Shown here: positions 43,044 to 53,800 of the stretch, piece by piece
Numbering within the stretch: position 1 is the first letter of the stretch
How the letters are laid out: every line of letters begins with the position of its first letter
Source of the DNA: Oceanococcus sp051252075
GTDB lineage: Bacteria; Pseudomonadota; Gammaproteobacteria; Nevskiales; Oceanococcaceae
Reading direction: 5' to 3'
Assembly: GCA_051252075.1 (NCBI GenBank)
Contig: JBPOFU010000001.1
Coordinates: forward strand, 124,001-188,000
DNA: 64,000 nt
Notes under the pieces: generated by a model
The model's database searches: none
The model's input: only the letters and a program-made list of their open reading frames with translations
Told to the model about the DNA's origin: nothing
Position numbers and translations under genes: made by a program

Positions 43044-44123
43044 ATGCATCTTCAAACCTTGTCTGTGCAAAATCTTCGATGCATACAAGCTGTAACACTT
43101 GAGCTTAATTCGCAGCTCAATATTCTATGCGGTGACAATGGTGCTGGTAAAACAAGTCTTTTAGAGGCCGTTTACTTACTCAGTCGTGGTCAAAGTTTTA
43201 GAACCAGCAATGTAAGGCGCCTTATTCGCGATGACACTGAGCACTGTCTTGTTCATGCAAAACATGTATCCGATCAAGATGTAATCACGCCTTTAGCGTT
43301 ACAAAAAACGGTCGATAAAACACGCATACGTATTGGCCACAGTAAAGTTCAACGTATAAGTGAATTGGCTCGCGTATGCCCAGCATTGGTTATAGAGCCC
43401 GGTCAGCATCGCTTAGTTGAAGATGGACCTATTCTGCGTAGACGCTTCCTCGATTGGTCAGTGTTTCACGTGGAACATAGTTACCATGCAGCGTGGAGTC
43501 GTTTCTCTCGTGTATTAAAGCAACGAAACCATTTGTTACGCAGCAAACGACAGCAAGAACTGGCAAGTTGGACGCATGAGTATGTAGAGTCTGCTCAGCA
43601 CGTAGATGCGTTAAGAAAAAAAGTTTTCGCTGAATTGCTTCCTATCTTTAGTAACTTGTTAAAACAGTTTTTTGAAGAAGACCTCAATCTTCAGATCACT
43701 TACCGACCAGGTTGGCCAACGGAAACTGAACTCAACGAACAACTTGAGAAACAATACAGCCAAGATTTAGAGCGCGGCTTTACTCAAAGTGGACCCCATC
43801 GAGCAGAGATTCGCATCACGGCTGGCGCGCATGCCGCGAAAGAGTGCTTGTCACGAGGTCAGCAAAAGCTATTGATAACTGCCTTACTTCTCGCTCAAGC
43901 TGAACATTTCCATCATCGTTTATCAGTACAACCAATACTCTTGGTAGACGATTTAGCGTCTGAATTAGGAGAAAAAGCGCGTGACGTACTCTTTGATTTC
44001 CTGAAGAAATACCAAGGTCAGTGCTTTTTAACTAGTCTTAATGAACGTACGCTTTCATCTGCACTAAAAGAGACCTCGCAAATGTTTCACGTGAAACATG
44101 GCGAGGTAAAAGCAATGGTATAA
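43044..44123 (+). CDS. recF: DNA repair protein RecF
   Basis: 359 aa. Walker A GDNGAGKTS near residue 32, signature LSRGQQKLL and Walker B ILLVDDLASEL: an SMC-like ATPase that loads RecA at gaps. The gene is unusual in carrying two parS sites in its coding sequence, one exact at its very 3' end. 60 bases after dnaN and about 27 before gyrB. Confidence 0.96.
   Translation: MHLQTLSVQNLRCIQAVTLELNSQLNILCGDNGAGKTSLLEAVYLLSRGQSFRTSNVRRLIRDDTEHCLVHAKHVSDQDVITPLALQKTVDKTRIRIGHSKVQRISELARVCPALVIEPGQHRLVEDGPILRRRFLDWSVFHVEHSYHAAWSRFSRVLKQRNHLLRSKRQQELASWTHEYVESAQHVDALRKKVFAELLPIFSNLLKQFFEEDLNLQITYRPGWPTETELNEQLEKQYSQDLERGFTQSGPHRAEIRITAGAHAAKECLSRGQQKLLITALLLAQAEHFHHRLSVQPILLVDDLASELGEKARDVLFDFLKKYQGQCFLTSLNERTLSSALKETSQMFHVKHGEVKAMV
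43462..43477. other. parS-like site inside recF
   Basis: TGTTTCACGTGGAACA, one mismatch to the 16-bp parS consensus TGTTTCACGTGAAACA. About 1.7 kb right of the origin. Confidence 0.8.
44083..44098. other. parS site at the end of recF
   Basis: TGTTTCACGTGAAACA, an exact match to the consensus ParB binding site and a perfect palindrome. About 2.3 kb right of the origin. Confidence 0.93.
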
Positions 44124-44150
44124 TTTGTTTTTGAAAGAGTTTTGTGTCGA

Positions 44151-46577
44151 ATGACAGCCTCCGACGCGAACGTTAGTTACGATTCAAGCAATATTCAAAT
44201 TCTCGAAGGTCTGGAAGCCGTACGTAAACGGCCAGGCATGTATATCGGGGATACGCAAGACGGTACAGGCCTGCACCATATGGTGTTTGAGGTCGTTGAT
44301 AATTCTATTGACGAAGCTCTAGCCGGCCATTGCACGACCATTGATATCGCAATTCATGCGGACCAAAGCATTACGGTTCGAGATGATGGCCGCGGCATTC
44401 CCGTTGATGTTCACGAAAAAGCGGGCATTTCCGCCGCTGAAGTGATCATGACAACATTGCACGCGGGCGGAAAATTTGATGATAACTCCTACAAAGTTTC
44501 CGGTGGTTTGCACGGCGTGGGTGTTTCCGTTGTAAATGCATTATCAAAGTACTTGCGTCTCGATATTCATCGGGATGGCAAGCACCATCGTCAAGAATAC
44601 AAAGACGGTGCTCCGGTAACGCCAATTGAAATTGTGGGTGATTCCAGTCGCCGCGGTACGGAAATTACTTTCCGTCCTTGCGAAGCCATGTTCGGAAAAG
44701 TGGAATTTCACTACGACGTACTGGCTAAACGTTTGCGTGAGTTGTCATTCCTGAACTCCGGCGTACGTATCTGCCTACGCGAAGAAGCCGGTAATCGGTC
44801 CGATGTCTTCGAATATGACGGAGGGATTCGTGCGTTTGTTGAACATCTGAACAAAGGTAAAACCGCATTACATGCGAATGTTTTTCATTTTACCGAGGAG
44901 CGTGATGGCTCGACGGTGGAATTGGCGTTGCAATGGAATGATTCCTATCAAGAGCATGTGTTTTGCTTTACCAATAACATTCCTCAGCGTGATGGTGGTA
45001 CCCATTTGGCTGGTTTCCGCGGTGCTCTTACACGTGCACTCAATGGATACATTGAAAGTACAGGCATAGCGAAGAAAGAAAAGGTGACGCCGAGTGGTGA
45101 TGATGCTCGAGAAGGCCTAACGGCTATCGTGTCGGTTAAGGTGCCAGATCCACAATTTTCATCTCAAACCAAGGATAAGCTGGTATCTCAGCATGTAAAA
45201 ACTTTGGTTGAACAAGTCATGTTTGCCAAGATGCAAGAATTCTTGCAAGAAAATCCAAAAGACGCGCAAATCGTAGCAGCTAAAGTTGTAGATGCCTCAC
45301 GTGCGCGTGAAGCCGCTAGAAAAGCGCGTGAAATGACGCGGCGTAAGGGTGCTTTGGATATTGCAGGCCTGCCTGGCAAGCTCGCTGATTGCCGAGAGCG
45401 CGATCCGGCGAAATCTGAAATATTCCTAGTGGAGGGTGACTCTGCGGGCGGTTCTGCAAAGCAAGGGCGTGATCGTCATTTCCAAGCTATTTTGCCTTTG
45501 AAAGGCAAAATATTGAATGTGGAAAAAGCACGCTTCGATAAGATGTTGAAATCTGATGAAGTGGGCACGCTGATTACAGCTTTGGGTTGTGGCATAGGCC
45601 GAGATGAATTTGACCCTGACAAATTGCGTTATCACCGCATCATCATCATGACTGACGCCGACGTGGATGGTGCGCATATTCGCACTTTGTTGCTAACGTT
45701 CTTTTACCGGCAAATGTTTGAATTGGTTGATCGTGGTCATATCTACATAGCTCAGCCGCCGCTTTACAAAGTAAAATCAGGAAAATCAGAGCGTTACGTT
45801 AAAGACGATAGTGAATTAGAAAGCTATTTACGTGATCTTGCGATCCAAAATTCATCACTAGTGCCTAAAGCGGGTGCGACTGCTATAGCGGGCGAGGAAT
45901 TGGATGCGTTGTTGCGCGAAATCAACAGTGTGGATGACATCATCGCGCGTATGTCGCGTCGTTATGATGAATTTGTACTGAAAGTACTTCGGGATATGTC
46001 ACCGCTAGACGAACGTTTGCAACATAACGCTGAGGCCTTAGCTCAATGGACGCAAGAAGTTGAAGCGCAGCTGAAAATTCACGCCCCAGATACGCATGAA
46101 TACAAATTGGAAACCGTGGCGGCCAGTTCGGAAACACCCTTTAGTTTTCAATCCATACGCAGCAGTCACGGTAGTGACAATTTCGTAAATTGGCCGACTG
46201 AGTTTTTTAGCGGATCGGAATACGCGCGTATCAACGCATTAGGCCAGCGCATTAAGGCAATTTGGGGCGAAGGTGCGGTGGTTCATCGTGGTGAACGCGA
46301 ACATCATGTTACACATTTGCGCGAAGCTGTAGCTTGGTTAGCAAAAGAAGCAAAACGCGGACTGAATATTCAGCGTTATAAAGGCTTGGGCGAGATGAAC
46401 CCAGCCCAGCTTTGGCAAACAACTTTAGAGCCCACAAGTCGTCGTTTATTGCAGGTGCGGGTAGCGGATGTCATTTCTGCGGATCAAATTTTCACTACTC
46501 TAATGGGTGATCATGTAGAACCGCGCCGTGAATTCATCGAACAAAATGCATTGTTGGTCGAGAATATCGATACATAA
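44151..46577 (+). CDS. gyrB: DNA gyrase subunit B
   Basis: 808 aa from ATG 44151; a TTG three codons upstream is possible. GHKL ATPase with EVVDNSIDEAL and GGLHGVGVSVVNALS, the Toprim motifs EGDSAGGSAKQGRD and DADVDGAHI, and the roughly 165-residue insert typical of Gram-negative GyrB before QRYKGLGEMNP. Supplies negative supercoils together with GyrA. Convergent with polA. Confidence 0.98.
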   Translation: MTASDANVSYDSSNIQILEGLEAVRKRPGMYIGDTQDGTGLHHMVFEVVDNSIDEALAGHCTTIDIAIHADQSITVRDDGRGIPVDVHEKAGISAAEVIMTTLHAGGKFDDNSYKVSGGLHGVGVSVVNALSKYLRLDIHRDGKHHRQEYKDGAPVTPIEIVGDSSRRGTEITFRPCEAMFGKVEFHYDVLAKRLRELSFLNSGVRICLREEAGNRSDVFEYDGGIRAFVEHLNKGKTALHANVFHFTEERDGSTVELALQWNDSYQEHVFCFTNNIPQRDGGTHLAGFRGALTRALNGYIESTGIAKKEKVTPSGDDAREGLTAIVSVKVPDPQFSSQTKDKLVSQHVKTLVEQVMFAKMQEFLQENPKDAQIVAAKVVDASRAREAARKAREMTRRKGALDIAGLPGKLADCRERDPAKSEIFLVEGDSAGGSAKQGRDRHFQAILPLKGKILNVEKARFDKMLKSDEVGTLITALGCGIGRDEFDPDKLRYHRIIIMTDADVDGAHIRTLLLTFFYRQMFELVDRGHIYIAQPPLYKVKSGKSERYVKDDSELESYLRDLAIQNSSLVPKAGATAIAGEELDALLREINSVDDIIARMSRRYDEFVLKVLRDMSPLDERLQHNAEALAQWTQEVEAQLKIHAPDTHEYKLETVAASSETPFSFQSIRSSHGSDNFVNWPTEFFSGSEYARINALGQRIKAIWGEGAVVHRGEREHHVTHLREAVAWLAKEAKRGLNIQRYKGLGEMNPAQLWQTTLEPTSRRLLQVRVADVISADQIFTTLMGDHVEPRREFIEQNALLVENIDT

Positions 46578-46609
46578 AAAAGCCCCGGCGGTTGGGGAAC
46601 CGTCGGGGC
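46576..46609 (-). terminator. Terminator for the polA transcript, at the gyrB stop
   Basis: On the minus strand, GCCCCGACGGTT and AACCGCCGGGGC form a 12-bp stem (one G-T) with a 4-base loop, followed by TTTTTT. The T-run overlaps the gyrB stop codon. On the plus strand there is no T-run, so it ends polA transcription and at most weakly that of gyrB. Confidence 0.78.
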
Positions 46610-46617
46610 ATCTGACA

Positions 46618-46664
46618 CCGGTTTGGGGGAACCGGATGGCATGTCCGCCCAGGGAGTGGAGGCG
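46618..46664. other. Two further hairpins in the gyrB-polA gap
   Basis: CCGGTT-6-AACCGG (46618-46635) is followed by TCCGCC and GGCGGA around an 11-base loop. The first resembles the terminator stem just before it (GGTTGGGGAACC-like core). The rest of the gap to 46787 holds another 7-bp stem (AGCGTAC and GTACGCT, 46768-46788) at the polA stop. No gene is visible; a structured RNA is possible but not shown. Confidence 0.4.
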
Positions 46665-46787
46665 GATTGAACATCCTTGCGACGTTCAAAGAATAAGACC
46701 GCGCGTCTATAGAAAAGTTCAGCAGCATTTATCGGCTATTTTCTACCGTTCATCGTCAAATTGTGGGAGCGTACCCGTAGAGTACGC

Positions 46788-49472
46788 TTAGCCGTGTGCT
46801 TGATCCCAGTTATCACCTTCAGAACCATCGACCTGTAGCGGAACCGACAGTTCTACAACGTTCTCCATGGCCGCTTTGAGCAGCACAATTTGCTGTTCAA
46901 CAATATTTTGGCGAATTTCAAAAACCAATTCATCGTGCACCTGCATTATCATCTGTACGTCGTTGTTATCGGCAATGTTTTCATGAATACGTATCATGGC
47001 CAACTTGATAATATCGGCTGCCGTGCCTTGTAGCGGTGCATTAATGGCAACACGTTCGGCCGCTTGTCGCCGAGTACCGTTACGATCGTTTATGTCAGGT
47101 AAGTAGAGACGACGACCAAACAAAGTTTCTACATAACCACATTGGGCTGCCTGGTCTTTGCACTTCTGCATGTATTTGGCGACGTCGGGATAGCGGTCAA
47201 AAAACCTATCCATATGGCTTTGTGCCAGTTGTCGCCCTATCCCCAAATTTCGCGCTAAACCAAAAGCTGAGATTCCGTAAATCAGGCCGAAATTTATCGC
47301 TTTGGCCGCGCGTCGATGATCTGAATCGACTTGATCAAGCGGGATTTCAAACACTTCTGCTGCTGTTCGTTTATGGATGTCCGCACCAGATTGAAACGCT
47401 GAAATCATGCCAGGGTCAGCTGACATGTGAGCCATTAAACGTAATTCAATTTGCGAATAATCCAGCGCGACTACGCGATAGCCAGGTTCTGCTACAAAGG
47501 CTTGGCGAATTCTGCGACCATCATCATTGCGGATAGGAATATTCTGTAGATTTGGATCAGCGGATGACAAACGACCCGTTGTTGCTACTGCCTGATGATA
47601 AGAGGTATGGACTCGGCCGGTGTATGGGTTGATATTGGCGGGAAGTTTCTCGGTATAAGTAGAGCGTAGTTTTGCTAAACCACGCCAATCTAAAATCAAT
47701 TGCGGTAATTCGTGTTGAGAGGCTAACTCTTGCAACACATCTTCTGCTGTTGAAGGCGCGCCTTTTGGTGTCTTCCTCAGAACGGGCAACTCTAAATCGT
47801 CAAACAATATGTCTTTGAGCTGGGTTGGTGAATTGAGATTAAAGGGCTTTCCAGCGATTTCATGAGAGCGTGCCTGCATTGTTGCCATGCGCTCAGCAAA
47901 TTCTGAACTCGCTTTTGCCAATAAATTGCGATTGAGCAGCACACCGCGTGCTTCTATGGCTGCCAATACGCTAATGAGTGGTTGTTCTAACTCTGTGTAT
48001 ACCTTCAAAAGTGCTGGGTTACTGCGTAGCTCATTTCCGATGGCTTGATCTAGAGCAAAAGTAACCGCTGCATCTTCACCAGCATATTCAGCCGCCTGCT
48101 CTATATCTATCTGATTGAAAGTTAACTGTTTTTTTCCAATACCGGCAATTTCTTTGAAGGAAATCGTTTTACGATTCAGATAGTGCTGTGCCAAGCTGTC
48201 CATGTCGTGACGACTGGCAGTGGCATTGAGAACATAGGACTCCAGCATGGTGTCCCACTGCACGCCGCGTAAAGGCATGTCGTGCCTGCGCAGTATGTGC
48301 ATATCGTATTTGCCGTGCTGGGCAATTTTAGGTTTTGAGATGTCCGCCAAAATTGGCCCCAAGACCTTACGAACTTCATCTACGGGTAATTGTGCTGGTG
48401 CACCCAAGTAGTCATGTGCAACAGGCACATACCAAGCCTTATCAGCGCTGATTGCAAATGAAAGGCCTACTAAACGAGCCTGCTGTGGATCCAATTGGTC
48501 GGTTTCTGTATCTACAGCAAAGACCTTGGCTTTCTCGAGTTGAGACAGCAAAGCTTGTAACTGGACTGACGTGAGTACAGTTTCGACCGCGATTTCGCCT
48601 TGCTCCGGCTGGGGAAGCTTTTTTCCCTGTTCTTCAAACTGATCTAACCAACGAGTAAATCCATAGCGCCGACTAAATTCAGCGAGACCAGGCGCATCCA
48701 GTTCTTGTCGAGTCAGCTCATCAATCTGTGTGCTTAATTCCACATCTAGCTTGACCGTAACTAAGTCGCGAGACAGCGACAATTGATCCAAATGAGCGCG
48801 TAACTTTTCGCCTATCTTTCCCTTGATTTCGTCTGCATGGGCGACAATTTCATCTAAGGAATCATAAACAGCTAACCATTTCGCTGCTGTTTTCGCACCA
48901 ACACTAGGAACACCGGGTACGTTGTCTGAGCTATCACCCATTAAGGCGAGCCAATCGATAATCTGATCGGGACGAACAGCATATTTTTCTTCTATACCTG
49001 CCGGATCGTAAGTTATTCCCTTCATGGTATCCAGCAAATGCAACTTGTCATTAACCAGCTGCGCTAGATCTTTATCCCCGCTCACGACCAAAACCTCATG
49101 ATCCTGTGCCAATGCTTGCTGGGCTAAGGTTGCTATGACATCGTCAGCTTCTACGCCACTGATTTGTACGCGCGGCAGACCTAACAAATCAACCAATTCG
49201 CAGAGTGGATCAAACTGATCCGATAGCTCCGGTGGTACTGGTGGGCGATTTGCCTTGTATTCGGCGTACATGTCGTGTCGAAACGTTTTGCCGCGTGGGT
49301 CGAATACCACCGCAATATGCTGAGGGTCATACTCTTTCAGCAATTTTCGCAGCATGTTGCCCATGCCATATATGGCACCTGTGGGCTGTCCATCAGGGCT
49401 GGTCAGGCGTGGCAGTGCGTGGAATGCACGGTATAACCAAGATGATCCATCGATCAGAATGATTTGACTCAT
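46788..49472 (-). CDS. polA: DNA polymerase I
   Basis: 894 aa. N-terminal 5'-3' exonuclease (LIDGSSWLYRAFHAL, GVEADDVIAT, SGDKDLAQLV), a 3'-5' exonuclease domain that keeps DTETD, and the polymerase domain with DYSQIELR, RAAKAINFGLIYG and MQVHDELVFE. All catalytic motifs are intact. Works in gap filling and RNA primer removal. Its start overlaps the lysA stop (ATGA), so it is likely made from the lptM-lysA transcript. Confidence 0.98.
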   Translation of the reverse strand: MSQIILIDGSSWLYRAFHALPRLTSPDGQPTGAIYGMGNMLRKLLKEYDPQHIAVVFDPRGKTFRHDMYAEYKANRPPVPPELSDQFDPLCELVDLLGLPRVQISGVEADDVIATLAQQALAQDHEVLVVSGDKDLAQLVNDKLHLLDTMKGITYDPAGIEEKYAVRPDQIIDWLALMGDSSDNVPGVPSVGAKTAAKWLAVYDSLDEIVAHADEIKGKIGEKLRAHLDQLSLSRDLVTVKLDVELSTQIDELTRQELDAPGLAEFSRRYGFTRWLDQFEEQGKKLPQPEQGEIAVETVLTSVQLQALLSQLEKAKVFAVDTETDQLDPQQARLVGLSFAISADKAWYVPVAHDYLGAPAQLPVDEVRKVLGPILADISKPKIAQHGKYDMHILRRHDMPLRGVQWDTMLESYVLNATASRHDMDSLAQHYLNRKTISFKEIAGIGKKQLTFNQIDIEQAAEYAGEDAAVTFALDQAIGNELRSNPALLKVYTELEQPLISVLAAIEARGVLLNRNLLAKASSEFAERMATMQARSHEIAGKPFNLNSPTQLKDILFDDLELPVLRKTPKGAPSTAEDVLQELASQHELPQLILDWRGLAKLRSTYTEKLPANINPYTGRVHTSYHQAVATTGRLSSADPNLQNIPIRNDDGRRIRQAFVAEPGYRVVALDYSQIELRLMAHMSADPGMISAFQSGADIHKRTAAEVFEIPLDQVDSDHRRAAKAINFGLIYGISAFGLARNLGIGRQLAQSHMDRFFDRYPDVAKYMQKCKDQAAQCGYVETLFGRRLYLPDINDRNGTRRQAAERVAINAPLQGTAADIIKLAMIRIHENIADNNDVQMIMQVHDELVFEIRQNIVEQQIVLLKAAMENVVELSVPLQVDGSEGDNWDQAHG

Positions 49473-50719
49473 TCTGGCAAAACCGCTTCTAAATCAAAAA
49501 GCTGCGCTGACACTTCGCGTTTTCTGACTATATGCGCTTTGTCTCCATCAACCATGATTTCGGCTGCGCGTGGACGTGTGTTGTAGTTGGAGCTCATGGT
49601 AAACCCATAGGCTCCGGAAGATCGTACGGCGAGTAAATCACCTGCGTTCAACGCGAGCTCACGGTCTTTGCCGAGCCAATCACCGGATTCACACACCGGC
49701 CCAACGATGTCCCAGGTTTTCGTTTCTGCCGTGCTGTTTTGTTGAACAGGGATAATATTTTGCCAAGCAGAATACAAAGTTGGCCGAATCAATTCAGTCA
49801 TGGCTGCATCGACAATGGCGAAATTGCGATGCGGAGTCGGCTTGAGATACTCCACCTGAGTCAGCAATATGCCGGCATTACCGGCGATGGCACGCCCCGG
49901 TTCCACTAAAATTTGTAGTTGGCGACCTTGTAACAAAGGCAGTATGGCCTGTGCATATTCGGCTGGTTGAGGTGGTTGTTCATCTTGGTAGCGAATACCC
50001 AAGCCCCCCCCAATATTGAGGTGGTGTATGTGGATGCCGTCTTCGGCCAATGTATCTAACAAGGCCAATAGGCGCTGCAGTGCATCCAAGAAAGGCTGGA
50101 TTTCAGTAAGTTGCGAGCCGATATGGCAGTCCATGCCACGCACTTCCAAGCCAGGCAGAGCGTGAGCTTTGTGGAATATGCGTTCAGCCTCGCTCATATC
50201 GATGCCAAATTTGTTTTCTTTCAGGCCTGTGGAAATGTAGGGGTGCGTTTTTGCATCTACATCTGGGTTGACCCGCAATGCCACTGGTGCGGTTTTACCC
50301 GCAGCCGTAGCTACAGCGCTTAGGCGTTCTAGCTCTGCTTCTGATTCCACATTAAAACTGCGGATGCCTATGTCCAAAGCAAACGCCATTTCTTCCTCAC
50401 GTTTGCCAACGCCGGAAAAAACCACTTTGGAAGCATCGCCACCCGCCGCCAATACCCGCTCCAGTTCGCCACGGGACACGATATCGAAACCAGCGCCTAA
50501 GCGTGCTAAGACATTCAGTACACCGATATTGCTATTGGCTTTCACCGCATAGCAAACCAGGTGATCAACCGGAGCTAAGGCTTCATCAAATACACGATAG
50601 TGGCGTTCGAAGGTAGCGCGAGAATAGACAAACAAAGGAGTGCCAAATTGTTCAGCCAGCTCGTTGACCGGTATATCTTCGGCATGCAGTACGCCATCTC
50701 GATATTCAAAATGATCCAT
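49469..50719 (-). CDS. lysA: Diaminopimelate decarboxylase
   Basis: 416 aa from ATG 50719, whose A is the last base of the lptM stop (TGATG); a TTG one codon upstream is the alternative. The PLP Lys lies in YAVKANSN, with HIGSQL and the C-terminal GPVCESGDWLG and SGAYGFTMSSNYN. Makes L-lysine from meso-diaminopimelate, the last step of the pathway. Overlaps polA downstream. Confidence 0.96.
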   Translation of the reverse strand: MDHFEYRDGVLHAEDIPVNELAEQFGTPLFVYSRATFERHYRVFDEALAPVDHLVCYAVKANSNIGVLNVLARLGAGFDIVSRGELERVLAAGGDASKVVFSGVGKREEEMAFALDIGIRSFNVESEAELERLSAVATAAGKTAPVALRVNPDVDAKTHPYISTGLKENKFGIDMSEAERIFHKAHALPGLEVRGMDCHIGSQLTEIQPFLDALQRLLALLDTLAEDGIHIHHLNIGGGLGIRYQDEQPPQPAEYAQAILPLLQGRQLQILVEPGRAIAGNAGILLTQVEYLKPTPHRNFAIVDAAMTELIRPTLYSAWQNIIPVQQNSTAETKTWDIVGPVCESGDWLGKDRELALNAGDLLAVRSSGAYGFTMSSNYNTRPRAAEIMVDGDKAHIVRKREVSAQLFDLEAVLPE

Positions 50720-50838
50720 CAATAATCCTTGGTAACCGATTCATCAGTCTGTTCTGGCTGATTGTCCGGTATGTACAAATCACCGCTCTGGCCACAGCCG
50801 AGCAATAGTAAAAATAATAGGGGAAATAGAGTTTTCAT
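50719..50838 (-). CDS. lptM: LptM (YifL-like) small lipoprotein
   Basis: 39 aa, short and easily missed. The translation is MKTLFPLLFLLLLGCGQSGD followed by LYIPDNQPEQTDESVTKDY. The lipobox LLGC and the CGQxGxLYxPD motif are diagnostic of LptM, which helps assembly of the LptDE lipopolysaccharide translocon in the outer membrane. Position immediately before lysA is the conserved one in gammaproteobacteria. Confidence 0.9.
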   Translation of the reverse strand: MKTLFPLLFLLLLGCGQSGDLYIPDNQPEQTDESVTKDY

Positions 50839-50892
50839 GGCTACTGCCAATAGGGACTGGCGCTATTGTACTTGGCCTAGGAAACGCTTGGT

Positions 50893-53800
50893 TTAGCGTT
50901 CTATGGTGAAAAACAAATCGCCGCCCGATTCAATGCCGGATTCCGTTTGCAGACTCCAGCTTTGTGAGAGCCGGTATCGCAGCTTAAAGGTGTAGATAGG
51001 CTCAAACAGTCCGATGCCGTAACTGATATAGATATCTGGGTTGAGATATTTGCCAAGCACTAAGCTGGCCTGGGTGGAACTCTCACCAGGTTGAGTACCG
51101 ATACTCACTTCATCCAAGCCTAGCTTGGTTTTAAAACGTTTGGCTAGAAAGTCACTGCCTTTTAGGCCAAGGGCGAGCGCTGCATTGTTCAATGCTGCTT
51201 GATCGTTATCGTTTTCCGCCTCGGCTGCTCGACCTAAAACCAAGTAGCTGAGCTGATCGGTTTCACGCATATTGGGCTGTGAATACAGGCTGACCAGCGG
51301 TTTCTTAATCGGCCCGCGCACCACGACGCCGGCACGAATATCCGCAGTGGCTTGGCGAAAGGCTTTGATGTCTAGGCCAGGTTCAGTCAATGGACCGCCA
51401 CTGAAAATGAGCTTACCTCTCTCAATACGCAGATCTTGTCCGTAAGCTTTGTAGCGGCCATTGACCAAACTGAGCTCACCGGTACCGGTTGCTACTTGAC
51501 CTGGTTTCATACGTGTACTGAGGCGCCCGCGTAAATCAGAAGTGAGACCCAGGCCTTCAAATTCCACATCTTCACCCAAGACCAGTTCAACTGAACTGGT
51601 AATTTGTAGCGCCTGTTCTATGTTGCGTTTTGCCCCGACGATGACTTGATCCGCGTCCACCGCTACCGCACTGCGTTGATTGAGTTCCCTCGGCTGGATC
51701 TGTGCTTGCGGTATGGTGATGCGCCCACTTAATCGAATATCGGGCAGTTCGGCTTGTAGCTTCAAATCCGGACTGATCAATATTTTTGCGTCGGCCGTAT
51801 CGACGGCTAAGAAATTCTCGCCTTTAAGCGAGAGACTGAGAGGACTTTTAGGGGCCAGCCATTGCCATTGCCCTTCAACGGAAAGCGAACCCTCCCCAGA
51901 TTGAGCAGAACCGACTAATTGCAGGCCTTGTTGTTGGTTGGATACAAACTTCATCTGCACTTGCTTGATTTGTAGATTGGGTCTATCCAAATCCAACTGA
52001 CCATCATCTATAGCCATTTGCCCGGTTATCTGAGGTGCATCGAGCTGACCTGCCAATTGGAATTGGCCATCCAACTTTCCACTGGACTGCAGAACCTCAG
52101 AGGACAATGCGCTGACCAAAGTGAGATCATCCAGTAAAACATTGATACGACCGCTGAGTTCGCCCTTTTCAGCTATGCGAACATTGCCATAGAGGCCTTT
52201 TCGCTCATCGCTGTGGGTGGGGAAGTCCCAGTGGGCCTGCCCCTGTGTGCCTTGGAACTCGGCCTGCAACTGACCCGGAAAAAGGTGCAAAGCGGGGATG
52301 CGGTCTTCGCCCTGAATGATCGACAAATTGATCGCGCTCGTATTCAAGGTGAGATTGCTTTGCAGTTGTTGCAAGGGTGAAGGAGCGATCACCAATTTGA
52401 TGTTGGCGTCACCGCGCAACTGACTTCCTTCAGGTAATTGTGTTTGCAGGCGTGACAGCCGATAAGCATCCAAACTGTACTCACCGCTTAAGTTCTCACC
52501 ATCCCATTGCGCTTGTAGGCAGCTGCTACTTTTCTGACTGCTCCAACATTGCGGCTCTACACGGAGCTTGCCAGCGAGCCATTGAATATTTCCTCCGCTG
52601 GCGAGCGCCCATGCATGTTTTTGCATGCGGGGAGCAGGACCAAGCTGCCATTCCCCTGACTGTAGCTGTAAGTCCAATTGTTGTTGTTTTTGCTGCCAAC
52701 GACTGACGAGCGCAATGCGGCCTTCGCCTCGGGCTTCTTGCACAACAATTTCAGCGTCCGCATGTGCAGGGCTACCCTGAGCCTTCAGTTGAAATTTGCT
52801 GAGTTGCAAGCCCTGTCCTATTAGCTCTTTAGCGATCAGCGATAGACTCAAGTTGCTATCGCTAAATTGTCCCTCGCTGTTTATTTTGGCGAGACTCAGA
52901 TCCCCAAGTTGTAGCTCCTCTCCATCTATAACCCAACGCGCATCAGGTATGTCGCGTGTCCCTGATAGTGCAACCTGGGCCGTTAATGCGCCGCTGAACT
53001 GGGGATCCAATTTATCCAAACGAGGAGCTTTTACTGAAACGGCTCCGTTCCACGTGGAACGACGGCGCAAAGACGCAGTGAGCTGATTGCCGGCCCATTC
53101 GATCTTCGCCTGTGGCAAAGACCAATCTTTCATATCTTTCCATTGGCCGGATAGTTGCGTGCGGAAGGCTTGCCCACGTAGTGAACCATGAACTTCCGCA
53201 TGCTTGCTATTCAGCCGTAGGCTCTGCCAAAACGCACCATCCAGTGCCAGTTTTCCATCCAGTTCACTAGGCCAATCAGCGAGCCACCAAGATAAATCCA
53301 GCGCCTTAAACTGAATTTGAGCATCAAATTCCGTACTGTCTATTTGATATTGTCCAACAACCTCAAGTTGTGCGGACTCCTGAGTTTTGGTGGTACCCAA
53401 TGCCTGCCAATTGGCTTTCAAGGCCCACTGTTTTTTCCCCATAGGCAGTCGCGCTTGAGCACTAATTTCCGATTTTGGTAGTTGCACACCCTGTAGGTCT
53501 GCCGCGATGTGGATGATCGGCTCAGCTTGAGTGTTGTTTGCTTGAATGCTGCCACGCTGACTACTGAATTGGGGTTGGTGCAATGGCCAGCGCAGGTGTT
53601 CCCAATCTACAGCCGCACTGCATAGTAGTGAGGGCCAAGCGCATTGCCCGGCCAATTTTAGCGAGAGTCGGTCATAGTTCGGGCTGCTTAGCATCAACTC
53701 ATGGATGGTGAAATCTTGCTGCCGCAGCTTTGCATCGAGCGTGGCCTGCCAAGAACCGGTTTCCACTGCATCCCATTGACTGATCTCTAAGCGCAGTTTG

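Noticed and set aside
46576..46609. Hairpin as terminator of gyrB
   Set aside because: The T-run is on the minus strand only; for plus-strand transcription no U-tract follows. It is assigned to polA.
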